From: Hofstenia miamia
Taxonomy: Eukaryota; Xenacoelomorpha; Acoela; Hofsteniidae
DNA: 21,088 nucleotides
NCBI GenBank assembly: GCA_900660155.1
Contig: CABFPE010000402.1
Location: 85,546 to 106,633, forward strand
Reading direction: 5' to 3'
The position numbers and the translations under genes are program-made. Below are positions 9,467 to 18,494 of the stretch, piece after piece. Below the pieces are notes generated by a model. The model ran no database searches. It was not told the DNA's origin and worked only from the letters and a program-made list of their open reading frames with translations. How positions within the stretch are numbered: the first letter of the stretch is position 1; every line of letters begins with the position of its first letter.

Positions 9467-9720
9467 TCAACAAACATAAGAAAAGTGAATTTGCATAGAA
9501 TAAAAATAATGATTTTATTTGATAATTTGGGTAAATATATAGACTAATTTGTTTAATCAGTCAACACATTATGACGTCAGTACAACACCTCCAGCAATAT
9601 CCACGGCATCTCAGGTCAAAGGCCACCCCTTTTGACCAATCAGAAAAAAGTGGCATGGGCTTCTCCCCACCTCTCGACCAATCAGAAAAAAGTGGCACAG
9701 GGTACAACCCTGTATTACTA
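9467..9720. promoter_or_regulatory. Centre of the palindrome: possible divergent promoter region
   Basis: B2 runs leftward and B2' rightward from this segment. It contains a perfect CRE TGACGTCA (9572-9579) and two CCAAT boxes in CCAATCAG context (9636 and 9678), which is the NF-Y consensus in animals. No clear TATA element or start site is visible, and the CCAAT boxes also fall inside an open frame, so a regulatory role is only a suggestion. Confidence 0.3.
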
Positions 9721-10166
9721 CTGATGTCTCCACCACCTGTGCCTGTAAAAGAAAAACAGAAGACTCAACACAAATGAAGACGTCCTATAGTCAACAATAA
9801 TGTGATTTTCCTCCCATCTTTCACATAAATGAGGATGATAATGTTTTACAATGCTTAAACAATGTTAATTCACAACCATCAACCTGTATTTTTTCAAGTG
9901 TGAGCCTAGCTAGTGAACAACTGAAAAAACTCTGGCTAACAATCAAAGATGTTGTTCAGTTGAACACAAGATATGGTATTGCAGTAAAAATGAGACTCAA
10001 CAATGGTTTTTAATGTTTCCTACCTAAATGCTATGTCAATGCATTGGGTGAGAATTACAAGACTCTGGTAAATAAAAAACTATTTCACAATGATGACATG
10101 GAAATTGGGACTGATGGCAATAATGTAAATTTCATTGTATTAGAATTTAGTAAAATAAAAATATAG
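9571..10166 (+). pseudogene. Unknown protein B2', right-arm copy, three breaks
   Basis: This is the mirror partner of B2. Homology to B2 is clear from about 9702 (YNP, then PVPVKEK, NNNVIFLP, LKKLW, NTRYGIAVKMRL, NKKLFHNDDM). The frame carries an in-frame TGA at 9775-9777 where B2 has a glutamine codon, a frameshift between about 9815 and 9830, and a TAA at 10011-10013 where B2 reads tyrosine. It ends at 10166. None of these breaks is shared with B2, whose own frameshift lies in an A run that is normal here. The segment 9571-9701 is open but has no partner in B2 and holds the 42-bp duplication, so it may be non-coding. It is followed 73 bp later by convergent C'. Confidence 0.65.
9634..9717 (+). 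repeat. 42-bp tandem duplication with GACCAATCAG
   Basis: GACCAATCAGAAAAAAGTGG occurs at 9634 and again at 9676, exactly 42 bp apart. It is absent from the left-arm partner B2. The period keeps any reading frame, giving the repeated residues DQSEKSG. Confidence 0.8.
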
Positions 10167-10239
10167 TTTTGTTTTCTCTACCTCTTTCCACATGTACAGA
10201 TTTATAAAAATAATACTAGTAAAATTCATTGATTATTAG

Positions 10240-10651
10240 TTACAATGGTTTTACAACAAACCTTTTAAATTTACACTGATTATTATTAGCAAATGGTGAT
10301 AATAATATACCCTGTGGTGTGTTTATTTGACGTACAAATTTAAAATAGTCTTCTATACAGTCTATAGAATTTCCCACGTTCTGTGGGTACCAATAGCAGT
10401 GATTGAGTAAATTTTCTATGGGTTGAGAGATTAACTGACTTAAAAACTCACAGTTCATTCTATCGCATGCCCAAACCATAGTTTCTCTTCTAGCAGACAA
10501 ATTCAGAGATTTGATCAAAGTAAGCATTTGCTCATTCCATATGATGGAAGTTATGCTGATAGCAATTGAAAGTTTTCTGTATATGCCCTGTCAAACAATC
10601 GAAATTCTCCTTTGATTGACGTACTGTAATAATATTAATAGAGTTTTTCAT
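10240..10651 (-). pseudogene. Unknown protein C', right-arm copy, frameshifted by a deletion
   Basis: This is the mirror partner of C. On the minus strand an ATG at 10651 begins a frame matching the N-terminal part of C (IITVRQSKENF, NFHH). About 23 bases present in C are missing near 10530-10540, which shifts the frame. The downstream part, open from 10527, continues with SLNL, VWACDRMNCEFLSQLISQP, ILLSPF and the C-terminal KFKRFVVKPL. The 3' flank also matches that of C in inverted orientation (ACTAGT and ACATGT blocks between the gene and B2'). The homology therefore covers the whole C-B2 junction as well as the coding parts. Confidence 0.65.
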
Positions 10652-11393
10652 CAATTTAAATCAGCAATTCCTTGATGAAATAAAAATTAATTTTTAAATT
10701 TTCAACTATTATCATGTATTGTTTGTTTGGAAAATATTTCACAAATGAGTGTTTTGGATATAGACTACTAAAATTTGATTTTTACGGGTATGCTTCTATT
10801 TTTGATTAAAATTGTATGGATAATAATAATACAACTTCTATAAATTATATTTTCTACATTTTTTGTTTTGTTTTATAATTAAAAACAAATAATTTTATGA
10901 TTTGATATATATTTTTGTGAAAACAATGAATTTTACTATTAACACTATTTGATATTGTAATGAGTTTGACACAAATTTACCATTTTGATATTGTAACTTG
11001 TAATAAATGCAAAAGTATGTTTAGTTTTTGAAATTTAAGCAAATGATAATTTTATCGTTTTGTGAAAATCATGAATTTTACTATTGTAAGTTGTAATAAA
11101 TGTAAAAAAAGTATATTAACTACTTTTTGATATTTCTAACTTGTAATAATAATGAGAGGCATGTCTTATGTTTACCATTTTGACATTGTATTTTGTAATA
11201 AAAGAGATTTTTCATTAAACTTAGTTAATTTTACATAATTTAGCGAAAAATAATCTATGCATATAATATTCTGGCTTTAATTACATAAACCACCTGGTTA
11301 AAATAATGGTGGGGTTAATAATAATAGTATTTTAATATTCTACATCTCTAAATAAATCATAGATGGAAAGCTATACATTCACATTAATGTAAA
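10652..11393. other. AT-rich spacer with degenerate tandem repeats
   Basis: No gene is seen. Between about 10915 and 11205 the phrases TTTTGATATTGTAACTTGTAATAAATG and GTGAAAACAATGAATTTTACTATT recur in decayed tandem form (roughly 90-130-bp spacing). The mirrored part of the left arm does not show them. Confidence 0.55.
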
Positions 11394-11699
11394 TCAAAAG
11401 CAAAAAGATAGTTTTATATATTGTCCTCCAGATGTTCTGCTAACTCTCCAACCGATCATTAGGGGGACATCTTCATAATCCATTTGGCATGTGTATCATC
11501 AAGGCAGATAGCAATATTTGTTCCTATCAAGTTTGATTTTGACGGAACGACCATATTTCATTTGCTTTACGATGGCATATTTCACAATCCGCCACTTGCC
11601 AATCTGCATCGCACCACATGAAATTCTTCTTCCATCAGGGTTATCCCCAACATATTCATCACACATTGCTTTTGTTTTAAAAGCGTATAATAATTTTTC
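11394..11699 (-). pseudogene. Unknown small protein B1', right-arm copy, two stops
   Basis: Read on the minus strand from about 11699, the frame gives GAMQIGKWRIVKYAIVKQ, then MKYGRSVKIKLDR and CYLP. These align with the GEWRKIYNIKK, TKYGPAIRVDL and FLP parts of B1. Two adjacent stops follow (TGATGA, plus-strand 11496-11501). After them the homology continues as YTCQMDYED, LMIGW and SGGQYIKLSF, ending at a TGA at 11394. Its place between A' and C' mirrors that of B1 between A and C. An open frame on the plus strand at 11518-11712 is the shadow of this gene. Confidence 0.6.
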
Positions 11700-12114
11700 A
11701 AAAAGATACTAGGGTTTTATACTCTAAAAATTCATCCATCCAATAGAAATCGATATCCAATAAACTTTGCAAGATCTGGAGGCTGGAAACCAATAATTTT
11801 CGGGTAAAAATAATTTTAAATTCCGCTAGATGATGCTAACAAAATACAATACTTAACTAACTATGATATTTTTAAAACAAAAAATATATGATAATGTATA
11901 TGGTTATATGAATTTACCAATTTATGATTATACAAATTTGGTAATGTTTTTAAATTGAAAAAATTAGAGTGTTCACCAGTGTAAATTATATTCTAGTTTT
12001 AAAATAATTATATCTATATGTTAGTATTTCTTGTACTTTATTATTTAATTAGATGTATGCATACATGGGTGTATGGGATATGAAAGAGATAAAAACACAT
12101 CTAACCACATTTAT
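11700..12114. other. Spacer between B1' and A'
   Basis: AT-rich. I see no gene or clear repeat, and no counterpart of the MITE in the left arm. Confidence 0.5.
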
Positions 12115-12575
12115 TCACAGATTATCATCTATACACAATTCTAAATAAAGTCCATGGTTGAGAGAAAGTCTTTCACGTTTGTCTTTATTTCCATTGCCTT
12201 GTTCTAGTAATGTTAAAATTTGTGAAATTGCAAAGTCTATTTGAAATCCATCTTTATATATTTTATCAGCGTACACCTTTAATATTTCCCATGCCAGGAA
12301 TATATGTGGGAGATGCTCTTCGCATAATTTTTTAAAACTCAATGTATAAACGTGATTATTTTCATCAGTTTCCCAACATGTGTCGCAAGTACACTGAGCT
12401 TCTGAAGGGTGAAATTGTACATGCAACATTTTATTGTTTGTAAGTGGACTATCCTCATAATTTACCAGTTTGCCCAAATTTTTTAATATGCACATCTGGT
12501 CTTCTAATACAGCAAAATTTTGTAGTGCCTTCCAAAACTCAATTCAAAAGCTATACAGGGTTCCATCTCTCCCAA
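12115..12575 (-). pseudogene. Unknown protein A', right-arm copy
   Basis: On the minus strand an open frame of 126 codons begins with an ATG at 12495. Homology with A extends 5' of that ATG, past an in-frame TGA at 12544-12546, to about 12575. Shared parts are LKNLGKLVNYE (LKNIERIINHE in A), the cysteine cluster AQCTCDTCW, LPH, EILK and GFQIDFAISQI. The C-terminal 35 residues (rich in K, E and N, ending ELCIDDNL) are missing from A, so this copy better shows the full length of the family at that end. Four closely spaced cysteine and histidine positions could bind a metal ion, though the spacing does not match a zinc finger I know. Confidence 0.55.
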
Positions 12576-13237
12576 AATATTATGAATATTTGTTTAAATT
12601 ATCTATAAAATTTATAGACCCCCGAGATTTATGATAGGCCAATTTCACTCTTTTAAAAAATCTCTATATATGGTAATAATGTTAGTAATACCCGTTTTAT
12701 TATATAATCAAAAAAAATTTTAAAAAAATGTTTGTTTACAAAAGGATACAAATTTGCGTCATGTTAAAATTCAAAAATTTGCGTGATCCACATCCAGAAT
12801 CCTGCTAAGAGAACCTGTCAATCAACTGAAAATTTGACGTTTTAAAAGCTTTCACATTAAAACTTCTCCCAAAATCAATTTAGTTGATTTTTAGCAAAAC
12901 ATTTTAAAAAAATATTTCTCAGGGCACCTGTCAATCAGTCAAAAATAGTTAAAAGCTTTTTGCATTAACTTTCCCTTGAAACCAATTAGCAGCCCACTTG
13001 AGATTTGTATGTACCATGAATTGAAAATTACTCAGGTGTTACTAATTGACTTTTATCACAAAGGTTTTCCCAAATTGATTTTACTTACTGCTAATTCTAT
13101 ATTCGAACTGTTTTCTCATCCAATCAAAACCCGATATCTACTGCATTAATTATTTTTTAAAAATCTTTTTTCACTTTCATTCCAACTTTTGCTTAATCAG
13201 TTTGCTTGTTTTCAATTCACGCTTTACTTTTTAAAAA
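12576..13237. other. AT-rich spacer with a short direct repeat
   Basis: A diverged direct repeat is present: ACCTGTCAATCA with a TTAAAAGCTTT and CATTAA-ACTT continuation occurs at 12809-12870 and 12921-12974. AAATTTGCGT is also doubled near 12750-12783. No gene is supported. Confidence 0.5.
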
Positions 13238-13950
13238 ATGTCTTTCAATAACGTCGCCAATTTTTTGCAGGGGTGGAACCAACAGTTTGAACACATCATT
13301 GATCAGAATTTATATAAGAATCCACTCGATGTATCTTTTGATGAAGCAGTGTAGGTTGTTAAAGATGCAGACTCTTTTGCTCAGGCTTTACAAAAGTGTA
13401 ACTTTAATGGAAAAGTTATTGTGCTTAGCGCTATACCATATCATCTATGAACTTTGAGCATAAACTAGATGCATGGTAGTTTGATGTCCCTGGTGTTTCC
13501 AGTGCAAATAACACACATGTCATTGAAGTTAGTGATTTCAAACTTATTAAAACATTGATGTATGATGGAGAAGAGATGACATTTTTAAATTTTTCTGGTG
13601 GCTTACATATAAACCTGGTTGCAAGCATTGAATTTGGTGGAGCAATCAAAGTTGACTACTATGTTGCTGTAAATTATGATGGTTCTGTTTATCCTGAGAA
13701 AGTAACTGAAATAGAAGACAAAGGCACAAATATATCGGTGATGGAAAGAAGCTCAGGTTCCTGGAAATGGCCAACTAAACCCAATGTTATGTTTTATTTG
13801 TTTGCTGATATTGTTTGTAAAATCTCTTGTCAAGTGTCATGCCCAGGCACATCAACGAGACGTCTCAATTTGTTTAAGTGCCCAGATGTGGACTATTTAT
13901 GGTTAATCAAGTTAATAAACAATATGTATACTGTTGATTTCTTTGGTTAA
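13238..13950 (+). pseudogene. Unknown gene D, broken
   Basis: The family is not recognised. An ATG at 13238 starts a frame with NNVANFLQGWNQQFEHIIDQ, cut by a TAG at 13352-13354 that is followed by further protein-like sequence (VVKDADSFAQAL, GKVIVLSAIPYH) until a TGA at 13448. The reading then moves to another frame, where another TAG lies at 13477-13479. After that the frame is open to 13950, with THVIEVSDFKLI, FSGGLHINLVASIEFGGA, VDYYVAVNYDG and SGSWKWPTKPNVMFYLFADI. The whole would be about 237 codons. The alternating hydrophobic pattern suggests a beta-rich protein. It lies just outside the palindrome and has no visible partner on the left, so whether it belongs to the same element is unknown. 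Confidence 0.5.
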
Positions 13951-14733
13951 AATTTAAGCGCACAAACTGTAGTGTAGTGATCAATAGAATCGAAGGCTTC
14001 AAGTGATGATCTTGATTTTTCTGTGGCATTTAATAAGGCATCAGTTGAAAAATGCTTATGAATGTTAGAAAATTGCGTTGGCTAGGCGTTTATAGTTTTG
14101 GGGTTTGTATTTCTAATAACGATTTATTTGTGCAGTCACGGATTAGTGGAATTTCTCCCAAAAGATAATTTTTACCTAGCAATTTAATTTTCCGGTACTG
14201 TCGAATTCTGGAAATACTATTCTAGCGACAGCTCTTATTTCTGACAATTTACCAAAAATAAGACTAAACTCTCTCTGTTAATTTAACTCTTATTAACACA
14301 ACGTATTTTAATTAATCCACTAAAACTTTTAAGCAGAGACGTTCATTCTGTAACAAGTTAAAGAACTTTATCAAAAAAAAATTCAACCAGGATGAAAACA
14401 ACAATTAAATCTGATTTGAACAATGTGCCACAATTATCCAAAGAGCTTAAACAAACAATAAAATAAAGTGTTAAAGTAATTGCAATAAACTATTTAACAT
14501 AACTTAAGTGTGAAAAACAACACTTATAAAAACGACTTTATTTTAACTTACTAGTTAATAATAACCAAAATGAGCAATAACAAACCAATATACTACAAAC
14601 TTAGTAGGCTAAAGAATTTAGAAATTCGGAACTAACTTACTTAGCAATCTGACAGCAAAACTTTAGAGACCAAATTGCCAACAACTTTGACTACCACTTT
14701 AACCAGCATAAAGCAACCAATTCAACAGCAAAA
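13951..14733. other. Spacer without a recognised gene
   Basis: No open frame of note. On the minus strand this lies downstream of the promoter-like block at 14825-14884 and includes a possible polyadenylation signal (AATAAA on that strand, near 14537), so it could be a transcribed leader or LTR body. No coding motif supports this. Confidence 0.4.
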
Positions 14734-14797
14734 CTGACAGCGTCTCGTGCTGACCTCTTCTCTTTTAAATGCAAGACTGACAGCGGCTCGTGCTGAC
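14734..14797. repeat. Direct repeat CTGACAGCGKCTCGTGCTGAC
   Basis: The 21-base sequence occurs at 14734-14754 and 14777-14797, with one difference. Its GC content stands out from the surroundings. It lies just downstream of the minus-strand TATA-like element. Confidence 0.75.
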
Positions 14798-14824
14798 TCT
14801 GCTTATGACTCGTCTCAGTGTCCT

Positions 14825-14884
14825 CCTATTTATGCTCTTTCAACCAGCTTTCACTTGGCGATTGGTTGTGTTCCATTGACGTCA
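14825..14884 (-). promoter_or_regulatory. Promoter-like CRE-CCAAT-TATA block
   Basis: Read on the minus strand, in order: a perfect CRE TGACGTCA (14877-14884), a CCAAT box (ATTGG on the plus strand, 14861-14865), and a TATA-like GCATAAATAGG (about 14825-14835). The order and roughly 12- and 25-base gaps match a compact RNA polymerase II promoter, with a start expected near 14795-14805 inside the 21-base repeat. What it drives is not clear. It may be part of an LTR or of a lost gene. Confidence 0.45.
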
Positions 14885-15236
14885 TCTTTTGTCACTGACC
14901 TTCTGAATTTACTTGGGGCCACCGATCACGATTTGAGGGAGGTCTTCCACAATTTACGTTATCTGACTCGATATTGCTAAATTTAGTTACTAAACGTCAA
15001 GCAGGGTGATATCTTCGTTTGAACTAGTTTAAACAGCAGTGAACTAGTGCAGATTGCTGATATCAAACCGGATTAAGTTTCAAATCTTAAAAGAAAACTG
15101 CCCGATAGCCTACTAATCGTACTTTCTAAATAACTGAAATTAGTTTACAATTCTGGTAAAATAAAATAATTTACATTTTCAACAATAAAATTTATAAGCA
15201 CACACAACAGTACATAATGACACCAAATTTTCTGAC

Positions 15237-15492
15237 ATGAAGTCCAATTTGTTTCCCACATTGCTAATGATTCCTCTTAATGCTAATGGTATCCCTCAAA
15301 AAGCAGCAAAATTTGCACCGCACGAAAAATATTTTGTTCCTATACTCACAGCAGTGTTATGACTTCGTATCGCCCTATATCATTGTACAACACGAACTCT
15401 CTTGGGGCGCATCTGTCCGTACAAGGGATACCTGTATTGCCATCGTCTTGCCAATGTTTGAAATGAAAGGAGCAAAACAGGTATTTTCCTAG
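15237..15492 (+). other. Weak coding-like segment, possible exon
   Basis: An ATG at 15237 begins a 41-codon frame (SNLFPTLLMIPLNANGIPQ). An overlapping second frame continues to 15492 and ends at GGAGCAAAACAG followed by GTATTT, a donor-like site. The first 70 bases have a diverged direct copy at 19683-19760. No family is recognised. It could be a broken gene or simply a repeat. Confidence 0.25.
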
Positions 15493-15499
15493 CTGCAGG

Positions 15500-16000
15500 A
15501 AAAGAATATAATATAACTGCATAGCTTTTTGATCTATTGCAATCCGTAATGAGTGATATGTTTAATAGAGGAATTGCTACCAGCTTCTAGCATCCGTTTT
15601 ATTTTTGGAACATACTTTGTACAATATTATAGTAGAGGGAAACCCCTAGACCGAAGTCTCAGTCGAACACTTGTAGAAATGCACTCAAACTAAAATAGTT
15701 GTTTAATGCAGTAACATAATGTAAACAAATATAAAATTATTACTTATGTAAGTATAAGTTACAATGTTTTTAGATTTATACATTTCTTAATAAACCTAAC
15801 AAAAACCTTTAATTTTTCAAACACATTGCATATAATGAACTGATAATAAAACCAAAGATTTAAACATTAATATATACATATATAACAATAACACACTATA
15901 ACTACCAGCAAAATTTTTCTAAAATATATTCGCAACCTCATTTATTACTTAAATTTTTACTTAATTTCAGGAAAACTCACACTGTTATTGCAAAATTATA
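15500..16000. other. AT-rich stretch without a gene
   Basis: I see nothing coding. A splice-acceptor-like TTACTTAATTTCAG ends at 15970, upstream of the hydrophobic frame at 16026. Confidence 0.45.
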
Positions 16001-16025
16001 AATTGAGTGCTGTTGCATTGTACCC

Positions 16026-16226
16026 ATGATTACAATTCTACTTCCAGAAAAGTCAATACTTTTGGTTGCATTACTCCAGGTTTCTGCTGGTGTTGGGTCG
16101 CTGTTAAGGTTTATATTGGTAGTTTATTCACCAATGTATGCAAAAATATCTACTATAATTTCTGTTGTTCTGGGAGCAAAACAGTTGTCACTATGGTTAA
16201 TTAATTTTGTTTTATATTACAAATGA
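16026..16226 (+). other. Hydrophobic open frame, possible membrane-protein exon
   Basis: The 66-codon frame contains two candidate membrane segments, SILLVALLQVSAGVGSLL with its continuation (about residues 10-32) and KISTIISVVLGAKQLSLW with its continuation (about residues 40-64). The layout is reminiscent of a pair of helices in tetraspanning families such as MS4A, but no diagnostic motif is present, and hydrophobic frames arise easily in T-rich DNA. A second hydrophobic frame, 16256-16447, follows and is even less convincing. Confidence 0.2.
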
Positions 16227-16502
16227 AAAACAAACTCAATCCGAGGCATCTGTAAATGAAACTACTGATCAACGATTGCAGCTCATCACTTAGATTTTTT
16301 TATCTTCTATATTTAAGTCCTCTGTTTAATCCTAAATCTGGTCTTCTTTGGTTCCTCGCTTTAATTTGGATAATCCTTATTCTTTTCTTATATATTGAAA
16401 ATGCTCTTTCTGTTCTTATTAATATATATATATTTTTTTTTTGTTAAAGTACTTTGTTTTTAAAACTTAATTCTTTTTAACAACGTAAAGATGAATAAAG
16501 TC

Positions 16503-16541
16503 TTGTTGTTGCTGCTGTTGCTGCTGCTGTTGTTGTTGTTG
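16503..16541. repeat. (CAA/CAG)n trinucleotide microsatellite
   Basis: A pure mix of TTG and CTG triplets on the plus strand (CAA and CAG on the minus strand). It lies inside a minus-strand frame that would read Asn/Ser runs, with nothing else to support a gene. Confidence 0.9.
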
Positions 16542-16689
16542 AGATTCATGATGAGGATCATTTGCATTAAACCATTTATAATTTTTTCACTGTATATATT
16601 TTTTCCCATGATAGTAAGCGGCTTTTTGAATTTTTCAATTACAATATTGTAAAAAAGAAAAGCTTGGAATCGGCTATGAATCAAATTGG

Positions 16690-17038
16690 TACTTCTTTGT
16701 TTCCAGAGATTTAATTTAACTTCTTTTGTTATTACACTTTTATTTTATATAAAAAAGAACTCACGAATTTTATGTTTGCAGTCTTCTCTAATAACAGAAT
16801 TCTTGTTCTGCTTCAAATTTTTGATTCCCAAATACATTGTTGTTAAAAGCGTTATTTTACGTTACTTAAGAATTATAAAAAGCGTACGTTATTTTACATT
16901 GTTTAAAAACACTCAGTAAAACACATGAACTGCAAAGATTTATTGATAACTGAAACCAGAACGTATGTTGTACAATAATTAATTCATTTTAAGGTACTAT
17001 AAAATTTAAGAAAATTAAAGTTTAGCACCAGTACGTAT
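16690..17038. other. AT-rich stretch without a gene
   Basis: I see no supported feature. The plus-strand frame at 16686-16919 is T-rich with no motif. Confidence 0.5.
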
Positions 17039-17148
17039 GTGTATGTTAAATTAATTAGAAACGTCATATACAGTTGCTGGTGCTTCCCAGCAATTTAGTC
17101 CAAGTGCATTACCCGATGAATCGGTAGGCAGTTCAAGTTAACATACAC
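17039..17148. other. Segment closed by an 11-bp inverted repeat with inner hairpins
   Basis: GTGTATGTTAA (17039-17049) and TTAACATACAC (17138-17148) are perfect inverted copies. Between them lie a seven-pair hairpin TTGCTGG/CCAGCAA and a short CCGA/TCGG hairpin, so a transcript would fold into a closed multi-branch structure. It may be a structured RNA or a tiny inverted-repeat element. No promoter or terminator is seen. Confidence 0.4.
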
Positions 17149-17573
17149 GAGTTTATCCGCCCTCTCTGGCTCCAAGAAGAAATTTGAATCATTTTAATTG
17201 AACACTGCTAAGCAGAGGAAAACTAAATTGATTTACTTCAAAATAAGTGTTGTGCGATAATTCAATTTACAACAAAGTGAAATAGCGCGATTTAAACAAG
17301 AAGGCTTAGTCAGCAATAACTCAGGATAGATGGTTTTATAGATTAATAGGTTTTGGTGTAAAGTGTGTTTGAAATGGACACTTTCAATTTTTCTATTGAA
17401 AAATCGACGTTGGGAATGATATTTTTAAAAATCCTTGCAAGTTCTTTAAGAGATCAATAACATAATATGCAATAGTGAAATGTCAGACAAAATCTTCCTG
17501 ACAGGGATTGTTCATAGATGCTTTTCTAGATGATAAAGAAACGTCAGAATTTATTATTTCATTGTCTCACTAA
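17149..17573. other. Spacer before the hAT element
   Basis: No gene is seen. The bases CTCACTAA at 17566-17573 are the left target-site copy of the hAT element. Confidence 0.6.
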
Positions 17574-18000
17574 TAGTGTTTTGCGGACATGCCCAAGCCC
17601 GCCGGGCGCAGGGCACGCGTAACTTTTGAGCGGGCGGGCATGGGCATGTATAAATCTGCATGTCCGGTTTCTATCTTTTCATGGCATTTTTGATGATGCT
17701 TCATGATTTGAGACATATCTCTGACCAAATAGTAACTTCAAAGGAACGGAAAGCAGAAAATATTCAAGGCTCAATTATTTAATTCAATTGTTTTTGAAGT
17801 CTTTATGTTCGCTTGTTTGAAGCGATTAAAGCAAAGAGGCGATTAAGATTAGCCCTGTCACTCAACCCTCCTAAACTAAATAATACTAATTACATTAATA
17901 AGCATCTAAGTGTAATCCAGTTCTATTGAAGCTACAAAAAACTTAGAATTGCTAAATAATGACGATTGTTGGAACAGTTTGAGGAAGTTATCTTTAGACG

Positions 18001-18480
18001 GTATCAAAGAAAAATGTTTGGAAAATTGTTATCTTGCCACTACATTGCCACATTACTTGACCATAAAAAGTTACTGGGAAAACTAAATATATAGCTCAAA
18101 AATGCATAAGGGAACATTTGAAGGAATTAAACTACGAACCTGGCAGTTGAAAAATATTATGAAGCCTCAAATGGAAATTCAAATCGAGGATTCTTAGATG
18201 ATTTGGATGATGATGGTGAACTTATTGACGAATTTATCAATAGATAAATCTAATTTTGATTTATTAGAATGGTGGAAGAATAGTTCTTTTAAAAACTTAA
18301 AACTGATTGCACGTTGTTATCACGGAATTTCTGCAACAGAATCGAAGTGTGAACGCACCTTCAGCGATATGGATGCAACCATATCAAAAAAAAAGAAATA
18401 GATTGTCGGTTGAGAGTGCTAATGAACTAATGGTGATCCGAGCCATGCAAAAGGCAAAAGCTTATTTAGAGATTTCTTAA
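18001..18480 (+). pseudogene. hAT transposase, C-terminal part, broken
   Basis: From about 18035 one frame gives CHYIATLLDHKKLLGK, matching the region before the hAT dimerisation domain. Stops follow, then an acidic stretch GFLDDLDDDGELIDEFINR. After a frameshift near 18240 comes the dimerisation domain: FDLLEWWKN, then ISATESKCERTFSD, in which the S-x-x-E-R-x-F/W-S signature is clear. A run of nine A (18386-18394) shifts the frame again before the closing NRLSVESANELM and AMQKAKAYLEIS, which ends at 18480. The N-terminal zinc finger (BED type) and most of the catalytic core are missing, so it cannot be active. Family position within hAT is undetermined. Confidence 0.85.
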
Positions 18481-18494
18481 TACTTCTCATTTAG

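Larger units (their letters stand above)
5448..12575. repeat. Diverged head-to-head palindrome of a four-gene cassette
   Basis: Left arm: A(+) 5448-5798, B1(+) 6952-7233, C(+) 8393-8842, B2(-) 8941-9466. Right arm, mirrored: B2'(+) to 10166, C'(-) 10240-10651, B1'(-) 11394-11699, A'(-) 12115-12575. All four pairs are homologous, in reversed order and opposite orientation, around a centre near 9500. Non-coding homology also spans the C/B2 junction. The left arm is longer, partly because of the MITE, the 42-bp minisatellite and the 96-bp duplication. Confidence 0.8.

Noticed and set aside
11518..11712. Plus-strand gene of 64 codons
   Set aside because: It is the antisense shadow of B1', whose minus-strand reading aligns with B1.
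5448..12575. A, B and C as exons of one gene
   Set aside because: B2 lies on the opposite strand to A, B1 and C within each arm, and C has its own start and stop, so a single transcript cannot include all of them.
13431..13649. Minus-strand gene opposite D
   Set aside because: It overlaps D in antisense, has no motif, and D's plus-strand frame is longer and more protein-like.
14747..14980. Plus-strand gene of 77 codons
   Set aside because: It covers the doubled 21-base repeat and the minus-strand promoter-like block. The frame is better explained as GC-richer non-coding DNA, although a small real peptide cannot be excluded.
16460..16684. Asn/Ser-rich protein on the minus strand
   Set aside because: The repeat residues come from the CAA/CAG microsatellite and the flanks show no coding pattern.
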